A stretch of 64,000 bases of DNA from Mesorhizobium sp. SARCC-RB16n (GCF_008520305.1 NZ_ML703268.1:62001-126000), one strand, 5' to 3'. Shown: positions 1-8,787, counted from the stretch's first letter. Notes: generated by a model from the sequence alone, not told the origin. Numbers and translations: made by a program.

Positions 1-747
1 GGCCTGGCCGATGAAGCGGATCGAGTTCATGTTCTTGATCTCGCAGCGGGTGCCGAATTCGCCACCTGGCCGGCGTACCGAGACGTTGACGTCGGCGCGC
101 AGCGAGCCTTCATCCATGTTGCCGTCGCAAGTGCCGAGATAGCGCATGATGGTACGCAGCTTGGTCACATAGGCCTTGGCCTCATCGCCGGAGCGCAGGT
201 CGGGTTTCGATACGATCTCCATCAGCGCCACGCCGGAGCGGTTGAGGTCGACATAGGACATGGTCGGGTGCTGGTCGTGGATCGACTTGCCGGCATCCTG
301 CTCCAGGTGCAGGCGCTCGATGCCGACCTCGATGTCCTCGAACTCGCCCTGACGGTCGGGACCGACCGAGACGATCACCGTGCCCTCGCCGACGATCGGC
401 TGTTTGAACTGCGAGATCTGGTAGCCCTGCGGCAGGTCCGGATAGAAGTAATTCTTCCGGTCGAAGACCGACTTGTGGTTGATCGCCGCCTTCAGCCCCA
501 GACCGGTGCGGATCGCCTGCTTGACGCATTCCTCGTTGATGACAGGCAGCATGCCAGGCATTGCAGCATCGACCAGGCTGACATTGGCATTGGGCGCGGC
601 ACCGAATGCGGTCGAGGCGCCGGAGAAGAGCTTTGCCTCCGATATCACTTGCGCATGCACTTCAAGCCCGACGATGATTTCCCAATCGCCGGTGGCGCCC
701 GATATCAGGCGTTTGGCGTCGGGCGTGCGGGTGTCGATGATGCTCAT
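1..747 (-). CDS. gatB: Aspartyl/glutamyl-tRNA(Asn/Gln) amidotransferase subunit B (N-terminal part, cut by window edge)
   Basis: GatB is the tRNA-binding subunit of the GatCAB complex, which converts mischarged Glu-tRNA(Gln) or Asp-tRNA(Asn) to the correct amide in the cytoplasm. The 249 codons present start at ATG 747 ([14 protein letters not shown]) and show GatB hallmarks: [13 protein letters not shown] near residue 22, [19 protein letters not shown] near 95, and the segment with [12 protein letters not shown] and CEIKNMNS near the end. The reading frame is open to the left edge, so about half of the usual length of close to 500 residues is missing. Two adjacent inverted repeats lie just upstream of the start and may regulate it. 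Confidence 0.95.
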   Translation of the reverse strand, partial: MSIIDTRTPDAKRLISGATGDWEIIVGLEVHAQVISEAKLFSGASTAFGAAPNANVSLVDAAMPGMLPVINEECVKQAIRTGLGLKAAINHKSVFDRKNYFYPDLPQGYQISQFKQPIVGEGTVIVSVGPDRQGEFEDIEVGIERLHLEQDAGKSIHDQHPTMSYVDLNRSGVALMEIVSKPDLRSGDEAKAYVTKLRTIMRYLGTCDGNMDEGSLRADVNVSVRRPGGEFGTRCEIKNMNSIRFIGQA

Positions 748-783
748 GGTGGCCTGCGAACTACGGTGACTCTGACGGGAGTT

Positions 784-821
784 TCACGTTTGGGACGTGA
801 CTTTCACGTCTGGCGTGAAAG
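784..821. promoter_or_regulatory. Two adjacent inverted repeats upstream of gatB, possible tandem operator
   Basis: The sequence shows TCACGT (784-789), 5 nt, ACGTGA (795-800), then immediately CTTTCACG (801-808), 5 nt, CGTGAAAG (814-821). Both palindromes have 5-nt spacers and share the TTTCACGT half-site with a 20-bp period, about two helical turns. They lie 37 to 74 bases upstream of the gatB start. A dimeric regulator binding twice is inferred; the regulator is unknown. The rest of 748-1013 holds no gene that I can support. Confidence 0.4.
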
Positions 822-975
822 TCATTGGCTAGTGCAAACCGCCAAAAGAGACAAGCGCAAAGCCGCGGCCTGGCGTTTTCTGGACGTCTAGACGGTCGTC
901 GGGGGCGGGCCTACCGCATCACAAGGTGCGAGCTCGCGCTCGTTCGTGCCGAACTGGACAACAGGTAGCCTGGCG

Positions 976-1000
976 CCGCCGGCCGGCATTCGGCCGGCGG
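976..1000 (-). terminator. GC-rich hairpin after the CBS gene
   Basis: A perfect 10-bp inverted repeat, CCGCCGGCCG and CGGCCGGCGG, with a 5-nt loop lies 13 bases past the stop codon of the CBS-domain gene. It lacks a T-run on the minus strand, so termination is only a likely role. Confidence 0.45.
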
Positions 1001-1013
1001 TTCCCGTCACCGC

Positions 1014-1445
1014 TCAGGCGGTGGCGATGTAGGCCCGGATTTCCTCGGCCTCGCGCTCGACGTCCTCGATGCGGCGCTTGACCACGTCGCCGATGGACAC
1101 GATGCCATCCAGCAGGCCGTCCTTTTCCACCGGCAGATGGCGGAAACGGCCCCTGGTCATGATCTCCATCACTTCGTTGACGGTGTGGTTCTCATTGCAG
1201 ATCTTCACCTTCGGCGTCATGGCCGAACGCACGGGGATATCGAGCGCGGCGCCGCCTTCCCTGGCGACCACGCGCACGATGTCGCGCTCCGACAGGATGC
1301 CGACGATCTTGCGATCGCCATTGGTGATGACCAGCGCGCCGATCCTGTGCTCGGCGAGGATTCGGATGGCTTCACTCAGTTTTTCGTTCGGCCCGAGCGT
1401 CAACACGTCATGGCCTTTTTGCTCGAGAATGGCCTTAACCGTCAT
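1014..1445 (-). CDS. CBS domain pair protein
   Basis: This 143-residue protein is essentially two CBS domains (about residues 8-65 and 75-130), which as a pair form a Bateman module binding adenine nucleotides. Typical signatures are GALVITNGDRKIVGILSERD in the first and FRHLPVEKDGLLDGIVSIGD in the second. There is no enzymatic domain, so it is a stand-alone energy-sensing or regulatory protein of unknown partner. The start ATG 1445 has a good upstream GGAGGA. The gene appears monocistronic. Confidence 0.9.
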   Translation of the reverse strand: MTVKAILEQKGHDVLTLGPNEKLSEAIRILAEHRIGALVITNGDRKIVGILSERDIVRVVAREGGAALDIPVRSAMTPKVKICNENHTVNEVMEIMTRGRFRHLPVEKDGLLDGIVSIGDVVKRRIEDVEREAEEIRAYIATA

Positions 1446-1532
1446 GGCGTCCTCCTCTATTTTGCCAACCGGTTCCTGCCCTGACCGGCTTTCACATAAG
1501 AGTGAACATCGTGCGCCGTGATCGGTTGCATT

Positions 1533-2288
1533 TCAAGCCCGCTCGGAGGTCTCCCATTCGGGCGGTTGCCATCCCCTGTCGAACCAGCGCAGGCCGAAGA
1601 AGCCCGCGAGAAAGCCGCCAATATGGGCCTCCCAGGCGATCTGGCCGTCGATGCCCGGCGCGAAGCCGAGAAGGCCGGTGGCGAGATTGATGATCATCCA
1701 CATGGCCAGGAAGATGACGACACCGCGCGAGCGCAGCACGATCGCGACCGGCAGCACCGGGCCGGCGAAAGCCGCCTTGCCGGCAGAGCGGTCGGTGTGG
1801 AAACCAAAACGCGCCGCCGCTCCCATCATGCCCGATATGGCGCCCGATGCGCCGACCAGCGGCGCTTCTCCATAGGGATGCATCGCCCAGAAGAGCGCAA
1901 CCGAAGCCAGTCCGGTGACGGCAAAGAACAACCCGAACCGGAGCGCGCCGAGACGATTGGCCAACGGCGAGCCAAAAGCGGCGAGCCAGACCATATTGAC
2001 GGCGATATGGGCAAAGCCGCCATGCATGAAGGCGTAAGTGAAAGGCCGGGTGAAAAGGAACCAGTCGAAGCCGTATTGGCCAGTATAAAGGACGGGAATG
2101 AAAGCCCCGTCATACAGCAGCGTCATCTGCTGGGCGTAGTTCAGCACATATTGCTGCAGCAGATAGACGATCGCGCAGATGCCGATCACCGCCAGCACGA
2201 TCGGCGGCAGGTTGAACACCGGCTCGCGCGCCGGTGGCGGCATGGTCTCGGTCGTTTCGGGCTCGGACGGATATTGCGGTTCGCTCAT
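1533..2288 (-). CDS. Rhomboid family intramembrane serine protease
   Basis: Rhomboids cleave transmembrane substrates within the inner membrane. The 251-residue protein has about six hydrophobic segments. The catalytic serine is S148 in GASGAISG, and the catalytic histidine is H222 in AHIGGFLAG; the HGGFAHIAVNM segment near residue 89 carries the conserved His and Asn of the oxyanion region. The start is taken at ATG 2288; a GTG four codons upstream (2300) is possible. The N-terminal 25 residues are a proline- and glutamate-rich cytoplasmic tail. Substrate unknown. Confidence 0.92.
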   Translation of the reverse strand: MSEPQYPSEPETTETMPPPAREPVFNLPPIVLAVIGICAIVYLLQQYVLNYAQQMTLLYDGAFIPVLYTGQYGFDWFLFTRPFTYAFMHGGFAHIAVNMVWLAAFGSPLANRLGALRFGLFFAVTGLASVALFWAMHPYGEAPLVGASGAISGMMGAAARFGFHTDRSAGKAAFAGPVLPVAIVLRSRGVVIFLAMWMIINLATGLLGFAPGIDGQIAWEAHIGGFLAGFFGLRWFDRGWQPPEWETSERA

Positions 2289-2308
2289 CTGCAATCGCAC
2301 TCGATGCT

Positions 2309-2368
2309 AGTTCGGTTTGGCCTAGTTCGGTCTGAACTGGTTCGGCTTGGGCTCATTCGGTCTGGCCA
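2309..2368. repeat. Four degenerate 15-bp tandem repeats upstream of the rhomboid gene
   Basis: Four units (2309-2323, 2324-2338, 2339-2353, 2354-2368) each carry a TTCGG core at the same phase, with flanks that vary. The second unit is itself an interrupted palindrome, AGTTC-N5-GAACT. The array starts about 20 bases upstream of the rhomboid start codon and may be part of its promoter or simply a slippage product. Confidence 0.6.
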
Positions 2369-2737
2369 GCATCTAGATCACCGCCGATGGAACCGCAAAC
2401 GGCGAATCGTCCCGCTCCGAATCAAGGACGCGAATCAAAAAAGAAGCCGTCCAAGGTTTCCCTTGAACGGCCGGTCGAGCCCCCTTGCTCCCCTAAAACT
2501 CTTGACTGAAGTGCTGCCGATCGTCGCGAAACAACCGCTTCTGGAGTGGTTTTGGTGTGCCACACGGCTCACCGGCACGCAACGTAAACCAGTTGTTAAC
2601 CTTAACGGCCCCGACCCGTGAACAAGTGTTAACGACGCTGGCACGCTTCCTGCTCCCCAACGCATGTAGGTCATCGGAGGGCGCCCTTCTGTTCACCGAT
2701 GGGACATCAGACGACAGAATGCGCGGAGCTTTTTAAT
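2369..2737. other. Intergenic region between the rhomboid and PAS genes
   Basis: This stretch has no convincing gene. It holds two GTTAAC motifs (near 2597 and 2629), one of them followed directly by a second TTAAC (GTTAACCTTAAC), which resemble CtrA half-sites but are not spaced as a full CtrA box. It presumably carries the promoters of the two divergent genes. Confidence 0.4.
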
Positions 2738-3373
2738 ATGAACCAAAACGGATCGATCACGCTGTTCCACTATTGGAACCGCCTGCGTGACGGACGCTCC
2801 GCTCCGAAGCGATCGGAAGTCGAGCCGGCCGATATCAAGTCGCTTCTGGCCGATACCTTCATCCTGGAAAGGGACACGCGTGGGCTGCCCGTATTTCGTC
2901 TGGCCGGCACCAGGCTCTGCGCCTGCTACGGCCGTGAACTCAAGGGGTTCTCTTTCCCCTCGCTTTGGCGCGAGAAGGATCAGCGGCTGGTTTCGCGGCT
3001 GATCCACGGGGTTTTCGACCAGAAATCCGTCGTGCTGATCATTTTCGAAGGCTTCAGCCGTAACGGCCGCTCCAACAAGTTCGAATTGCTCGCCTTGCCG
3101 CTCGACGGCGGCATTGAAAATCCGCGCTGCCTCGGCGTGATCAGCGCCGCTGAGAAGCCGTTCTGGCTCGGCGCGGATCCGATCACGGACGCCTTGATCG
3201 ATTCCATCCGCGTCATCGACCCGGAGAAAGAGCTGCTGAATAACCGCCCGGCGATCGACGTTCCCTCGCTCGTTCCCGACGAGATCGGGGCGCCTGACAC
3301 GATCTCGGCGCTCGGCCGGGCGCGCCGCATCCGCCATCTCGTCGTCTTCGACGGCGGGCGCGAAGATAGTTGA
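2738..3373 (+). CDS. PAS domain protein (PAS_5/DUF1457-type)
   Basis: The 211-residue product resembles the alphaproteobacterial PAS_5 family: an opening ITLFHYWNRLRDGRSAP, then PADIKSLLADTFILERD and FRLAGTRLCACYGRELKG, which is the typical haem-less PAS fold of this family. It has no output domain, so it is a soluble signalling protein of unknown ligand. ATG 2738 was chosen because GGAG lies 9 bases upstream and the family begins close to this point; an in-frame ATG at 2699 adds 13 residues. The following gene encodes a PilZ protein, a common pairing in this group. Confidence 0.85.
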   Translation: MNQNGSITLFHYWNRLRDGRSAPKRSEVEPADIKSLLADTFILERDTRGLPVFRLAGTRLCACYGRELKGFSFPSLWREKDQRLVSRLIHGVFDQKSVVLIIFEGFSRNGRSNKFELLALPLDGGIENPRCLGVISAAEKPFWLGADPITDALIDSIRVIDPEKELLNNRPAIDVPSLVPDEIGAPDTISALGRARRIRHLVVFDGGREDS

Positions 3374-3487
3374 TGATCACACAGTCCCGTGGACTCGTTT
3401 TTCCCCTTTGTTAACCCGCTTTGTTGTACTTCTTTGATGAAGTCCCTCGCATTGACGCGCGGGATGCCAAACAGGGTGTAGGCAGTC

Positions 3488-4105
3488 ATGAGGTCAGCGG
3501 CGGTCGATTACGCGCCGTCCCAAGCTGAAAGGCGTAACTTTCAGCGCGTCCGGGTCAAGATATACGGACGTTTCATGCTGGAGGACCGCACCGAGCACCC
3601 GTGCCAGGTCATGGACATGTCGCCCGGCAACGTTGCGCTTCGCACCGACCGCGTCGGCATGCCCGGCGAGAAGGTCATCGCCTATATAGACCATATCGGC
3701 CGCATCGAAGGAGTCTTGACACGGACGCTGCCGGACGGCTTCGCAATGACGGTGATTGCGTCCGACCGCAAGAAAGACAAGCTCGCGGCGCAGTTGACAT
3801 GGCTCGCCAACAAGCACGAGCTCGACCTGCCGGAAGACCGCCGCCACGAGCGCGTCTCGCCACGCAACCCGACCAGCGTGCTGCAGCTCACCGACGGCCG
3901 TCAGTATCAGTGCCGGATCATCGATCTGTCACTGTCCGGCGCCGCGATCGAGATCGACGTCAAACCGGCGATCGGCGTCCAAGTCATGCTCGGCACGATG
4001 CGCGGCCAGATCGTCCGGCATTTCGAAGATGGCGTCGCCATCGAATTCGCCGTCATCCAGCGTCCCGAAACGCTCGATTCCGAATTCAACACGCCGCGCG
4101 CCTGA
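3488..4105 (+). CDS. Tandem PilZ domain protein
   Basis: PilZ domains bind cyclic di-GMP. This 205-residue protein has two: the first opens with AERRNFQRVRV (RxxxR) near residue 14 and has DMSPGN near 43; the second opens with DRRHERVSPR near 117 and has DLSLSGAAIEI near 143. Only the second matches the (D/N)xSxxG motif exactly; in the first the glycine is shifted by one position, so its ligand binding is less sure. It has no membrane segment or enzymatic domain. A strong terminator follows. Confidence 0.88.
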   Translation: MRSAAVDYAPSQAERRNFQRVRVKIYGRFMLEDRTEHPCQVMDMSPGNVALRTDRVGMPGEKVIAYIDHIGRIEGVLTRTLPDGFAMTVIASDRKKDKLAAQLTWLANKHELDLPEDRRHERVSPRNPTSVLQLTDGRQYQCRIIDLSLSGAAIEIDVKPAIGVQVMLGTMRGQIVRHFEDGVAIEFAVIQRPETLDSEFNTPRA

Positions 4106-4131
4106 TCGGGCCGAAAAGCACGCCCGTCAAG

Positions 4132-4154
4132 CCGGCCCTCGCGGCCGGTTTTTT
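4132..4154 (+). terminator. Rho-independent terminator after the tandem PilZ gene
   Basis: CCGGCC (4132-4137), a 5-nt loop and GGCCGG (4143-4148) are followed by six T residues. Position and form fit termination of the upstream gene. Confidence 0.85.
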
Positions 4155-4369
4155 GATTCCGGGAGGGCAGCGGTCGATATGGTCTCGCACAGAAATGGTC
4201 CGCGAGGCCGAATTTGCCGAAACCAACCCAGCAATCCAAACAATTCAATACTCAAATGATTCAAATTTTATGTTTATTCTACCGGCGTTTTACTTAATAT
4301 CTACTTCGCACTTTTGCGTCGAATAAATCCACATGTGGCAATGTCTCCCTCGAACGGGGAGACTGAATA

Positions 4370-4978
4370 ATGAAAAGAACGAGGGGCAAGCTGTTGCTGA
4401 TGGCAATGGCGATGCAGCTTTCCGCCTGGGGATCAGCATATGCCGCGGGACCGGCCTATATGCATACCGGCGGACGCACCACGCAGCCTGTTGGGCACTA
4501 TGAATTCTGCCAACGTATCCCGGGCGAATGCAACGAAAAGACCCCCAAGGGAGAGCCGGTCGACCTGACCCGCAAGCTCTGGGCGACGCTCGTCAGCATC
4601 AACAATTCGGTCAACACCCGCGTCAGGCCGCGCACCGACATGGAAAACTACGGTGTCGAGGAATACTGGGCCTATCCGGACAACGGCTTTGGCGATTGCG
4701 AGGACTACGCGCTGGAAAAGCGCCGCGAGCTGATGGATGTGGGCGTGCCTGCCGGCGATCTGTTGATGACGGTTGCGCGCCAGCCGAACGGCGACGGCCA
4801 TGCGGTGCTGACCGTGCGCACCAGCCTCGGCGAGTTCATTCTCGACAATCTGGAAACCAAGGTGCTGTCCTGGACGGACACCGACTACACCTATCTCAAG
4901 CGTCAATCGACGGAGAACTCCGGCGTTTGGGTGACGATCAACGACGGCCGTTCCGACGCGGTCGCCAGCGTCCGCTGA
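4370..4978 (+). CDS. Secreted transglutaminase-like cysteine peptidase (BTLCP family)
   Basis: This is a 202-residue member of the bacterial transglutaminase-like cysteine proteinase family (PF06035), predicted to be periplasmic. A signal peptide ends near residue 26 (GSAYAAG). The catalytic triad is visible as C110 in GFGDCEDYALEKRRE, H144 in GDGHAVLTVRT and D159 in FILDN. LapG, which releases adhesins under c-di-GMP control, belongs to the wider family, but no lapA or lapD is seen here, so the substrate is open. A second copy sits at 49278-49907. The upstream region is AT-rich. Confidence 0.9.
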   Translation: MKRTRGKLLLMAMAMQLSAWGSAYAAGPAYMHTGGRTTQPVGHYEFCQRIPGECNEKTPKGEPVDLTRKLWATLVSINNSVNTRVRPRTDMENYGVEEYWAYPDNGFGDCEDYALEKRRELMDVGVPAGDLLMTVARQPNGDGHAVLTVRTSLGEFILDNLETKVLSWTDTDYTYLKRQSTENSGVWVTINDGRSDAVASVR

Positions 4979-5076
4979 GGACGCCAGCAAGGTCAGGCGC
5001 GTTGCACGGTTGCGACGCGTTCAACGAGAAACCCGGTCGAGTCCCCACCCTCCCCGTCCCCAACGACCGGGTCAAA

Positions 5077-5105
5077 GGAGCCGGCCCCGTCCCCGGGCCG
5101 GCTCC
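5077..5105 (+). terminator. GC-rich hairpin between convergent genes
   Basis: A perfect 11-bp stem (GGAGCCGGCCC and its complement) with a 7-nt loop lies between the cysteine peptidase gene and the convergent DUF2726 gene. No T-run follows, so a terminator role is likely but not certain. Confidence 0.5.
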
Positions 5106-5154
5106 GCCATTTCCGGCGGAAGGTGCTAAGATCACTACAAAAGCCGTGAAGACG

Positions 5155-5814
5155 CTATTGGGTCGATGCAGGCCTCTCCACGAGTTTCTCGACGAGCCGT
5201 CTAAGTTCGGAAGGCGTCGTTTGACCGCCGACGATCTCGTGATAGCTGACGCCTGCCCGACGCAAGGCTTCCTTTTTCACCGCGTCACGCGCGGCGGCCG
5301 AACCCTGATGATGGGCATGGCCTTGGTATTCCAGTGCGTGTCGAGGTAGGCAGTTCTCATCCACGAGCAGCAGATCGACGCGTTTTGAGTTGATGCAACT
5401 ATAGGCGTCTGCATCTGTACTGCGTAGGATTTCGCCCAACGAAACTTGGGCCATCACCTGCCATCCCGGATTGCAGCCGATCACCATGCGATCGAGTTCC
5501 TTGAAGACGCGGACTTCGCTCCTGTTGAGGAGAGGTTGAATTGTGAAATTTGCCCCCATGACGATCCGCAACTGGTCTGCCGGATCAGTTGCTTTCGGTG
5601 GCGGGGAAACAGGCTTGGGGGCGACCCACAGGCCGCTAAGTATGTCGCCTTCACTGCGCTCTCTCGCCCAGCGCGAGCGATTCCTTTCCCTCCATGCCTG
5701 CCTCCGCCTCCTCGATAGGAGACGCTCCAAGGCCATACCAGCAAGAACGCCGGCGAGGAGAGCAGCGAATAGCAGAACAGGCTTCTCGATTAGCTCGACA
5801 AACTCGGATGGCAT
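5155..5814 (-). CDS. DUF2726 domain protein with N-terminal membrane anchor
   Basis: The 219-residue protein has one N-terminal hydrophobic segment (about residues 11-32) followed by an arginine-rich stretch, then a DUF2726 domain from about residue 95 to 210. The motif SKRVDLLLVDENCLPRHALE followed by YQGHAHH and AAARDAVKKEALRRAG is characteristic; DUF2726 is distantly related to restriction-endonuclease-like folds, with the D and E-Y-Q residues in the place of the metal-binding core. Biological role unknown. It is a single gene facing the cysteine peptidase gene. Confidence 0.82.
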   Translation of the reverse strand: MPSEFVELIEKPVLLFAALLAGVLAGMALERLLSRRRRQAWRERNRSRWARERSEGDILSGLWVAPKPVSPPPKATDPADQLRIVMGANFTIQPLLNRSEVRVFKELDRMVIGCNPGWQVMAQVSLGEILRSTDADAYSCINSKRVDLLLVDENCLPRHALEYQGHAHHQGSAAARDAVKKEALRRAGVSYHEIVGGQTTPSELRRLVEKLVERPASTQ

Positions 5815-6038
5815 GAAAGCAAGCTACCTCCGGGACTTAGCGCGCATGACTGCCATGTTCACGTCGCGAAAATAATCAGCGATCTCTAACGTCGATTTGC
5901 AACACTGCTACCTGCTGAGCAACGCGCTCCGGAGTAATGGCCCATTTTGTTGCCAGGAAAACATTAGTGCATTCTGATATATATTTCCACAGGCGGGAGA
6001 TCGAGGCACTATCAGTCGTCAACTCCGCCTCTTGGATC

Positions 6039-6611
6039 ATGGCAATGCTGGAAATTCCCGAAGATCGATGCGGGCGCCACAGGCTGTTCAAGGCAATTGA
6101 CGATGCCTTCAAGGCCGGCGAGTTCGAGGCCCTCGGCACCGTCCTGGGCGGCTCCGCGAATTGGTTCGACGAACGCATGCCGTTTGAGTTCGGTCTTGGG
6201 CATCCACTCGAATACGCGATCTACTGGAGCCCGCTTGCCTTCGTCGCGGCGCTGCTCGATGCCGGATCGAGCCCGAACTACGAGGATCATGCCGGATTTC
6301 CATCGATCATCGCGGCGCTGTCCACCGAGCGCGCCGACAAGCTCGACATCATCCGCATCCTCGTCGATCACGGTGCCGATCCGGACATGCGTGGCGTGAA
6401 CGACTGGACGCCGCTCCACTACGGCGTGGCCATGCGTGACGCCGAGGCGATCCGCCTGCTTCTCGCCGCAGGCGCGGACCCTTCTTTGAGGACTCGTGTC
6501 GATCATTACACGACAGCCCTTGAAGAAGCTGACATCGCCGGATTCGAGATGGGCGCATCGCTGTTGCGAGAAGCCACTGCCGAGCGCGCGCCCGGCGACC
6601 GGGATCGATAG
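6039..6611 (+). CDS. Ankyrin-repeat protein
   Basis: The product (190 residues from ATG 6039) has ankyrin-type repeats in its second half: ADKLDIIRILVDHGADPDMR, then DWTPLHYGVAMRDAEAIRLL and LAAGADPSLR, with TALEEA at the end. Ankyrin repeats mediate protein-protein contacts; no other domain or signal peptide is seen. The start is uncertain: ATG 5937 is in frame and adds 34 residues of low family likeness, and neither start has an ideal ribosome site. The partner is unknown. Confidence 0.8.
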   Translation: MAMLEIPEDRCGRHRLFKAIDDAFKAGEFEALGTVLGGSANWFDERMPFEFGLGHPLEYAIYWSPLAFVAALLDAGSSPNYEDHAGFPSIIAALSTERADKLDIIRILVDHGADPDMRGVNDWTPLHYGVAMRDAEAIRLLLAAGADPSLRTRVDHYTTALEEADIAGFEMGASLLREATAERAPGDRDR

Positions 6612-6649
6612 ACGCAACCGGTGGCCGAAGCCACGTCCTGGCCGAGACC

Positions 6650-7177
6650 TCAGATCTTCTTCAAACCGTCCTTGAAGCGCCTGGCGTTGGCGACATAGTG
6701 CGCGGCCGAGGCCCGCAGCCGCTCGACCGCAGCGTCGTCCAGCACCCTGATCGCCTTGGCCGGCGCACCGACGATCAGCGAATTGTCCGGAAACTCCTTG
6801 CCTTCGGTGACCAGAGCGCCGGCGCCGACGAGTGAATTCTTGCCGATGCTGGCGCCGTTCAGCACGATGGCGCCCATGCCGATCAGGCTGTTGTCACCAA
6901 TCGTGCAGCCATGAAGCATGGCGCGATGGCCGATCGTACAGCCCTGCCCGATGGTCAGCGGAAAGCCGGGATCGGTGTGCATGATAGTATGTTCCTGCAC
7001 ATTGGTATCGGCGCCGATGGCGACGGGCTCGTTGTCGCCCCTGATGACGACGCCGAACCAGAAGCCGGCATTGCGGCCGATCCTGATGTCGCCAATCAGC
7101 ATGGCATCGGGCGCGATCCAGTTCGAGTCCGCGTCGGCGAAGCTGGGCTCCGTTCCATCGATCGCATAAAGCGGCAT
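6650..7177 (-). CDS. Gamma-class carbonic anhydrase-like protein
   Basis: This 175-residue left-handed beta-helix protein has the repeated hexapeptide pattern of the gamma carbonic anhydrase / PaaY / YrdA group. The zinc-binding histidines are H67 in IMHTDP and H84 and H89 in GHRAMLHGC. The N-terminal loop with ADSNWIAPDAMLIGD and RNAGFWFGVVIRGD is typical. Bacterial members often have weak or no CO2 hydration activity, so the true substrate is unproven. GGAGACC precedes ATG 7177 on the minus strand. Confidence 0.92.
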   Translation of the reverse strand: MPLYAIDGTEPSFADADSNWIAPDAMLIGDIRIGRNAGFWFGVVIRGDNEPVAIGADTNVQEHTIMHTDPGFPLTIGQGCTIGHRAMLHGCTIGDNSLIGMGAIVLNGASIGKNSLVGAGALVTEGKEFPDNSLIVGAPAKAIRVLDDAAVERLRASAAHYVANARRFKDGLKKI

Positions 7178-7196
7178 TGTCGGTCTCCGAATCGTC

Positions 7197-7532
7197 TCAG
7201 GCTGGAAACCCTAGGAGACGGACCGCCCAAGAAGCAATGGCGAGCACGACGATACCCAGCGCCAGGGACCAGGCAATAGCGGTGCAGCCGCATGACAAGA
7301 GCGCCACTGTCGAAATGCGGTTTTGGCGCCGCGCATCGAGGGCATCGTTGACCAGCATGAACGGCCCGGCGCCGGCAGTGACAGCCAGCGAGCGCAGTAC
7401 ATGCGAGGGCGACACATAGGGCTCGGTGAAGGCGACCTTGCGACCCGATACCAGCTCCATTGTCGAGCCCGTCAGCCCGCAAACCGTCAGCCCGACGACA
7501 AAGGCGAACACCAAGAGTTCCATCTGGGCCAT
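7197..7532 (-). CDS. Small multi-pass membrane protein of unknown function
   Basis: The 111-residue protein begins MAQMELLVFAFVVGLTVCG and has three hydrophobic segments (about 4-22, 48-65, 82-105) with a charged loop DALDARRQNR between. The start ATG 7532 is supported by a strong GGAGGG five bases upstream. It is 19 bases upstream of the gamma carbonic anhydrase gene and likely co-transcribed with it. I recognise it only as an uncharacterised rhizobial membrane protein. Confidence 0.75.
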   Translation of the reverse strand: MAQMELLVFAFVVGLTVCGLTGSTMELVSGRKVAFTEPYVSPSHVLRSLAVTAGAGPFMLVNDALDARRQNRISTVALLSCGCTAIAWSLALGIVVLAIASWAVRLLGFPA

Positions 7533-7649
7533 ATTAACCCTCCATTTACCATGAAATCGCACAGTCGTTTCAGGACGGCAGCAAGAGCCGTGCCGTGCGA
7601 TGTGTGCCGTCGAGGGACACCCGAGGCAGGCGGTGGGACGAGGACCGAG

Positions 7650-8381
7650 ATGAAGGAGGCAACGATCGACGACGGCCCGGAACTCACCGTGGTCGATTCC
7701 ATGCTGATGAAGCGGGTGTTCTACGCGTTCGCGGCTCTGGCTTTGCTGTCGATAGCCATCAGCCTTGGCGGCAAATGGTTCGGCCGTTCCATTGCCATGG
7801 CCGGATACACCGACGACGCGACCGTGCGCGAGGTGGCGATCGGCAACAACATCATCACCGTGCCGGCCAATTTCATTCGCTTCGAGCCGGCCCGGCGCGA
7901 CGGCATCGCCCCGCGCCTCGACCTTTACCTGCGCTATCCCCAGATGGACGGCTACAGCGAGGCATCGCGTGATGATTTCAATCACGCCGGGGCCAACAGG
8001 AACATCATCTTCCTGTCCTTCGAGCAGCAGATGATGTCGCGCGATATGAGTGGCCGGTTCGGGCCGATCTACAGCGCGCTGATCGTCCAGCCCGGCATTC
8101 CAGGGCCTGGCGGTACGACAGTCTACGGGTTCAATGAGAAATCAGGCTACCTGAACGAGGTGCTGGTCGTCGGCAAGCGCGGTGGCAAGGACCCTTTCGT
8201 GGCCCGCTGCCTCAGCGGTCCGAGCGCCAGCGAATCGCTTGCCCCTTGCGAGCGGGACATCCATGTCGGGAATGATCTCAGCCTTACCTATCGCTTCCCT
8301 AGGGAATTCCTTGGCGACTGGCAGACGCTCGATGCGGCGATCGCGGCCGAGGCAGGGCGAATCCTCAAGACGGGACATTGA
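7650..8381 (+). CDS. Membrane-anchored protein of unknown function
   Basis: The 243-residue product has one transmembrane helix (about residues 24-44), then a soluble domain with no motif I recognise. Two cysteines (CLSGPSASESLAPC) could form a disulfide if the domain is periplasmic. Its start ATG 7650 has GAGGA about 8 bases upstream; an upstream in-frame ATG at 7551 would add an unlikely arginine-rich stretch. It is divergent from the small membrane protein gene. High-GC third codon positions support coding. Confidence 0.75.
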   Translation: MKEATIDDGPELTVVDSMLMKRVFYAFAALALLSIAISLGGKWFGRSIAMAGYTDDATVREVAIGNNIITVPANFIRFEPARRDGIAPRLDLYLRYPQMDGYSEASRDDFNHAGANRNIIFLSFEQQMMSRDMSGRFGPIYSALIVQPGIPGPGGTTVYGFNEKSGYLNEVLVVGKRGGKDPFVARCLSGPSASESLAPCERDIHVGNDLSLTYRFPREFLGDWQTLDAAIAAEAGRILKTGH

Positions 8382-8436
8382 CAGGGTGAAAAGCAGGCCG
8401 GCCGTGCTCGACGCGGCCTGCCGTGGCATTGCTGGC

Positions 8437-8640
8437 TCAAGCCAGATCGATGTCCAGGATCGCCATCGAGAAATTATAGTCGCCGTCGTCCTCGTCCTTG
8501 AAGACGATACCGAGGAATTCGTCACCGACATAGACTTCGGCCGAATCTTCCTTGCGCGGCCGTGCCTTGACTTCAAGCTTGGGGTTCTGGAAGACGCGCT
8601 TGAAATAGGCGTCCAGCTTTCTGATTTCGTCCGGCTTCAA
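8437..8640 (-). CDS. DUF3126 family protein
   Basis: This is a 67-residue protein starting at TTG 8640, with GGAG upstream. It matches the short alphaproteobacterial DUF3126 family: KPDEIRKLDAYFKRVF, then KARPRKEDSAEVYVGDEFLG and YNFSMAILDIDL. A longer in-frame extension to 8763 is rich in arginine and does not look coding. It lies downstream of cysE on the same strand, an arrangement that fits co-transcription. Function unknown. Confidence 0.88.
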   Translation of the reverse strand: MKPDEIRKLDAYFKRVFQNPKLEVKARPRKEDSAEVYVGDEFLGIVFKDEDDGDYNFSMAILDIDLA

Positions 8641-8787
8641 CAGTCTTCTCCGATCATCGGGCTTGCTCGTTTGAACGGCGCTTCTGGCACGTCGACAATG
8701 GCGATGTAAAGGCGAGCCGGTCTTATTGCACCGGAAGCGGCGGCGCCGCCGGGCAAATCGCAATCAAGCCGGGCAACTGCCGGCAAA

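Noticed and set aside
4329-4338. Palindrome CCACATGTGG upstream of the first cysteine peptidase as an operator
   Set aside because: It occurs once and matches no regulator that I can name.
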